A DNA stretch of 64,000 nt, taken from JAXDMK01 sp963790325. Lineage in GTDB: Bacteria; Actinomycetota; Acidimicrobiia; Acidimicrobiales; AC-14. The position numbers and the translations under genes are program-made. Position 1 is the stretch's first letter. Every line of letters starts with the position of its first letter. The notes under the pieces are model-generated. The model was not told where the DNA came from. It did no database searches and saw only the letters and a program-made list of their open reading frames with translations. Shown piece by piece: positions 61,877 through 64,000 of the stretch. The DNA is taken from contig CAWBNY010000002.1 in assembly GCA_963790325.1 (NCBI GenBank), forward strand, positions 372,001 to 436,000, given 5' to 3'.

Positions 61877-62245
61877 ATGGGATGTGTGTTCAGGGAGGTC
61901 GTGATCGACTGCCGGGACCCGAGGATGGTCGCCGGGTTCTGGGCCGACGTGCTCGGGTGGCCGCTGACGGAGGACGACGGCATCTGCTGGCTCTCGTCCA
62001 CCGGCGAGCCGTGGGCCCCACCGCCGCTGCTCGTCTTCGCCCCGGTCGAGGAGGACAAGACGGTGAAGAACCGGGTCCACATCGACGTGAACCCGTCCGG
62101 CTGCGACCAGGCCGAGGAGTTGGAGCGCCTGCTCGCCCTCGGTGCCACCCACGTCGACGTCGGCCAGGGAGAGTCGCCGTGGGTCGTCCTCGCCGACCCC
62201 GAGGGCAACGAGTTCTGCCTCCTCGGGCGCCGGATCGACCCGTGA
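61877..62245 (+). CDS. VOC-family (glyoxalase-like) protein
   Basis: 122 residues with the vicinal-oxygen-chelate repeats: VFREVVIDCRDPRMVAGFWA then DVLGWPLTEDDGICWLSS and KNRVHIDVNPSGCDQAEELE, VVLADPEGNEFCLLG. Two beta-alpha-beta-beta units with a conserved His and Glu. Such single-domain proteins act in detoxification or antibiotic resistance; the substrate is not evident. The ATG is the one immediately before the fold. Confidence 0.85.
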   Translation: MGCVFREVVIDCRDPRMVAGFWADVLGWPLTEDDGICWLSSTGEPWAPPPLLVFAPVEEDKTVKNRVHIDVNPSGCDQAEELERLLALGATHVDVGQGESPWVVLADPEGNEFCLLGRRIDP

Positions 62246-62288
62246 CCTGAACCGATGAGTCGTCGGGCCGGCCGTCGTCCTACGGGCG

Positions 62289-62591
62289 ATGCTTCCGAGC
62301 GACGTGGCCGCGGTGGTGGTCCTCACGCGGGGCGGCGACGAGGTGGTGAGGTGGCCGCTCGAGGTGCGGGGGACGGTCGACCTGGCGGTGGTCGACGACC
62401 TGGCCCGGATCCAGTTGGCCGCCCGGCGCCTGGGATGCTCCGTCCGCCTCGAGGACACCTGCTGCGAGCTGTCCGGGCTGCTCGCGTTCCTGGGTCTGGC
62501 CCAGGCGGTCCTACAGGTGGTCGGGGAGCCCGAAGGCGGTGAACAGGGCGGTGTCGAGGAAGTTGTGGTGCCCGACGATCCGGTCGCCTGA
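62289..62591 (+). CDS. STAS-domain protein
   Basis: 100 residues: DEVVRWPLEVRGTVDLAVVD, DLARIQLAARRLGCSVRLED, then CELSGLLAFLGLAQAVLQVV. This is the strand-helix pattern of STAS domains in anti-anti-sigma factors and lipid-transport adaptors (MlaB-like). Its 3' end overlaps the 3' end of the convergent SigG/SigJ-like sigma factor by 81 bp, which suggests co-evolved or mutually regulated genes. A phospho-acceptor Ser at the typical place (D-LxS) is not obvious. Confidence 0.6.
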   Translation: MLPSDVAAVVVLTRGGDEVVRWPLEVRGTVDLAVVDDLARIQLAARRLGCSVRLEDTCCELSGLLAFLGLAQAVLQVVGEPEGGEQGGVEEVVVPDDPVA

Positions 62592-63473
62592 GGTCTCGAT
62601 GACCTGGATCGACCACGGGTGCAGCCCGCCGTCGCGGCCCGGCTTGTACGACCCGTAGGCGGCGTGGCCGTTGGCTGCCACCGGCACCAGCCGGGACCCC
62701 TCGCAGCCGATGCCGTTACCCAGGAACCACTTGCCCATCTCGTCCGGGCCCCGCAGCCAGAAGTCGAAGGGCGGCATCGACATGATGGCGTCCTGGTGGA
62801 GGAGCTTGACCAGGGCGGCGATGTCGTAGCGCTCGAAGGCCTCGACGTAGCGGGCTAGCAGGACCTGCTGCTCGGGGCCCACCACCTCCGGCTCAGGGGT
62901 GACGTCGTGGCGGGCGGCCAGGGTGGCCCGGGCCCGCTGAAGGGCGCTGTTCACCGAGGCGACGCTCGTCTCGAGCAGCTCCGCCACCTCCGACGCCTGC
63001 CAGCGCAGGACCTCCCGCAGGATGAGCACCGCCCGCTGCCGCGGGGGCAGGGCCTGGAGGGCGGTGACGAAGGCGAGTCTGATCGACTCCCGGGACTCGG
63101 CCACCGCCGCCGGGTCGCCGTCGAGAGGCACGACCCGATCGTCGGGGATGGGCTGGAGCCAGGCCTGTTCGGGGCGGGTGACGCCGGTGAAGGCGTCGGC
63201 GGGTGACGACGGCCCGAGGTCCATGGCCAGGGCCCGTCGCTGGCGGCCCCGGAGCATGTCGAGGCAGACGTTGGTGGCGATGCGGTACAGCCACGAGCGC
63301 ACCGCCGAGCGGCCCTCGAAGCGGTCGAGGCCCTTCCACGCCCGGACCATCGTCTCCTGCACGGCGTCGTCGGCCTCGAACGTCGAGCCGAGCATCCGGT
63401 AGCAGTAGCCGGTGAGCTCCCGTCGATACGGCTCCAGGTCGGCGTCGAGCCGGATCTCGTTGCGGACGGCCAC
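62511..63473 (-). CDS. ECF sigma factor with SnoaL-like C-terminal domain
   Basis: 320 residues. Regions 2 (RELTGYCYRMLGSTFEADDA, VQETMVRAWKGLDRFEGRSA) and 4 (LPPRQRAVLILREVLRWQAS, EVAELLETSVASVNSALQRA), then a SnoaL/NTF2-like domain (RYVEAFERYDIAALVKLLHQ, DAIMSMPPFDFWLRGPDEMG). This is the SigG/SigJ-type architecture of actinobacteria, where the C-terminal domain controls the sigma factor. GTG start at 63473 before the conserved NEIRLDADLEPYRREL. Confidence 0.9.
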   Translation of the reverse strand: MAVRNEIRLDADLEPYRRELTGYCYRMLGSTFEADDAVQETMVRAWKGLDRFEGRSAVRSWLYRIATNVCLDMLRGRQRRALAMDLGPSSPADAFTGVTRPEQAWLQPIPDDRVVPLDGDPAAVAESRESIRLAFVTALQALPPRQRAVLILREVLRWQASEVAELLETSVASVNSALQRARATLAARHDVTPEPEVVGPEQQVLLARYVEAFERYDIAALVKLLHQDAIMSMPPFDFWLRGPDEMGKWFLGNGIGCEGSRLVPVAANGHAAYGSYKPGRDGGLHPWSIQVIETSGDRIVGHHNFLDTALFTAFGLPDHL

Positions 63474-63646
63474 GGGCCTTGATCCTACGGCGGCCGTCGC
63501 CGCCCACGGGACGGGTCGACGTCGAACCCGGCGGCGGCAACGGTCGAGGTGGAGGCGCGGCCGGAGCGGGGGACCATCTTCCCGTCGTCGTTGTCCGGGA
63601 GCTGCTGCCGGACGATTCCGCACCTGGCGGGGTTAGCCTCGGAACC

Positions 63647-64000
63647 ATGGACGTCACCCTCCGCCACAGCCCCTCCTTCGCCGCCGCCCGGGTCTCCCTC
63701 GAGCCGGGGGAGAAGCTCCGGGCCGAGTCGGGGGCGATGATGGCCACCTCCTACGGCGTCACCATCGAATCCAGCACCCAGGGCGGGCTGGTGAAGGGCC
63801 TCAAGCGCTCGGTCCTCGGTGGCGAGAGCCTGTTCGTCACCACCTACACCGCTCCTGCGGGAGGGGGCTGGGTCGACGTCGCCCACCACCTGCCGGGCGA
63901 CATCATCGTGGCCGACGTGGCCGCCGACCGGCCGGTGCTGATCACCCGGGGGTGCTGGCTGGCGTCGGCGGCGGCGGTCGAGCTCGACACCAAGTGGGGC
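63647..64000 (+). CDS. AIM24/TIGR00266-family protein, 3' truncated by window edge
   Basis: 118 codons visible, open to the window end: MDVTLRHSPSFAAARVSLEP, GEKLRAESGAMMATSYGVTI, GLKRSVLGGESLFVTTYTAP and GGWVDVAHHLPGDIIVADVA. This is the beta-rich AIM24 family, about 220-250 residues when complete, of unknown biochemical function. GGTTAGCCTCGGAACC precedes the ATG without a clear ribosome site. Confidence 0.85.
   Translation, partial: MDVTLRHSPSFAAARVSLEPGEKLRAESGAMMATSYGVTIESSTQGGLVKGLKRSVLGGESLFVTTYTAPAGGGWVDVAHHLPGDIIVADVAADRPVLITRGCWLASAAAVELDTKWG

Overview
The window is very GC-rich DNA with dense coding, many GTG starts and many 4-nt stop/start overlaps. Two WhiB-family genes, a UPF0182 membrane protein, an F420-type luciferase-like oxidoreductase, a class E-like sortase, a PDZ-Lon (YlbL-type) protease and a zinc-dependent metalloprotease-family protein (DUF2342-like) point to an actinobacterium. 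The mix (MreB-like protein without mreCD, several ECF sigma factors) would fit an Acidimicrobiia-like lineage, but the class is inference.

Layout. 0-8 kb: TCA-cycle genes (3'-complete isocitrate dehydrogenase, malate dehydrogenase, succinate dehydrogenase sdhA/sdhB without membrane anchors), with J-domain, SCP2-like and glycoside-hydrolase-like genes between. 8-12 kb: a MoxR-type ATPase plus VWA pair, then a macrodomain protein. 12-17 kb: whiB, formimidoyltransferase, LLM oxidoreductase, tatA, and a coupled ECF sigma / zinc anti-sigma / RseB-like cassette, then a second whiB. 17-28 kb: a SenX3-like kinase, MFS transporter, DUF2342 protein, an HtrA-like protein without catalytic His and Ser, moaE, an MreB-like protein that appears to start with CTG, a HEAT-repeat protein, a sortase and a PDZ-Lon protease. 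28-37 kb: a large histidine kinase coupled to a FecR-like lipoprotein, a DivIVA-like coiled-coil protein with a phage-head-type Cys/His tail, and a UPF0182 protein whose C-terminus is frameshifted.

37.2-44.5 kb is accessory DNA. An initiator tRNA gene is the attachment site of a 3.4-kb element (integrase, one conserved hypothetical, HigB/HigA toxin-antitoxin) bounded by 45-bp copies of the tRNA 3' end. Just outside attR lies a decayed second integrase, followed by broken genes (amino-acid permease, metallothionein-like, rhodanese-like and a small basic protein) mixed with intact DUF421-, DUF6582- and DUF2892-like genes.

44.5-55 kb: a large-subunit catalase, an RsbU-type phosphatase remnant, two DUF1990-like proteins, an RsbW-like ATPase/PAS protein, an ECF sigma factor, a YCII-like protein, and a two-gene locus resembling a split VioB (VioB-N-like plus ferritin-like). 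55.2-59.5 kb: a tightly coupled four-gene operon (small protein, sigma-region-4-like HTH protein, zf-HC2 protein, Rad50/SMC-like zinc-hook ATPase); this is the best candidate here for an undescribed system. 59.5-64 kb: a drug-type ABC exporter, a VOC protein, a STAS protein overlapping a SigG/SigJ-like sigma factor, and a truncated AIM24-family gene at the window edge. No CRISPR array, rRNA or insertion sequence was seen.
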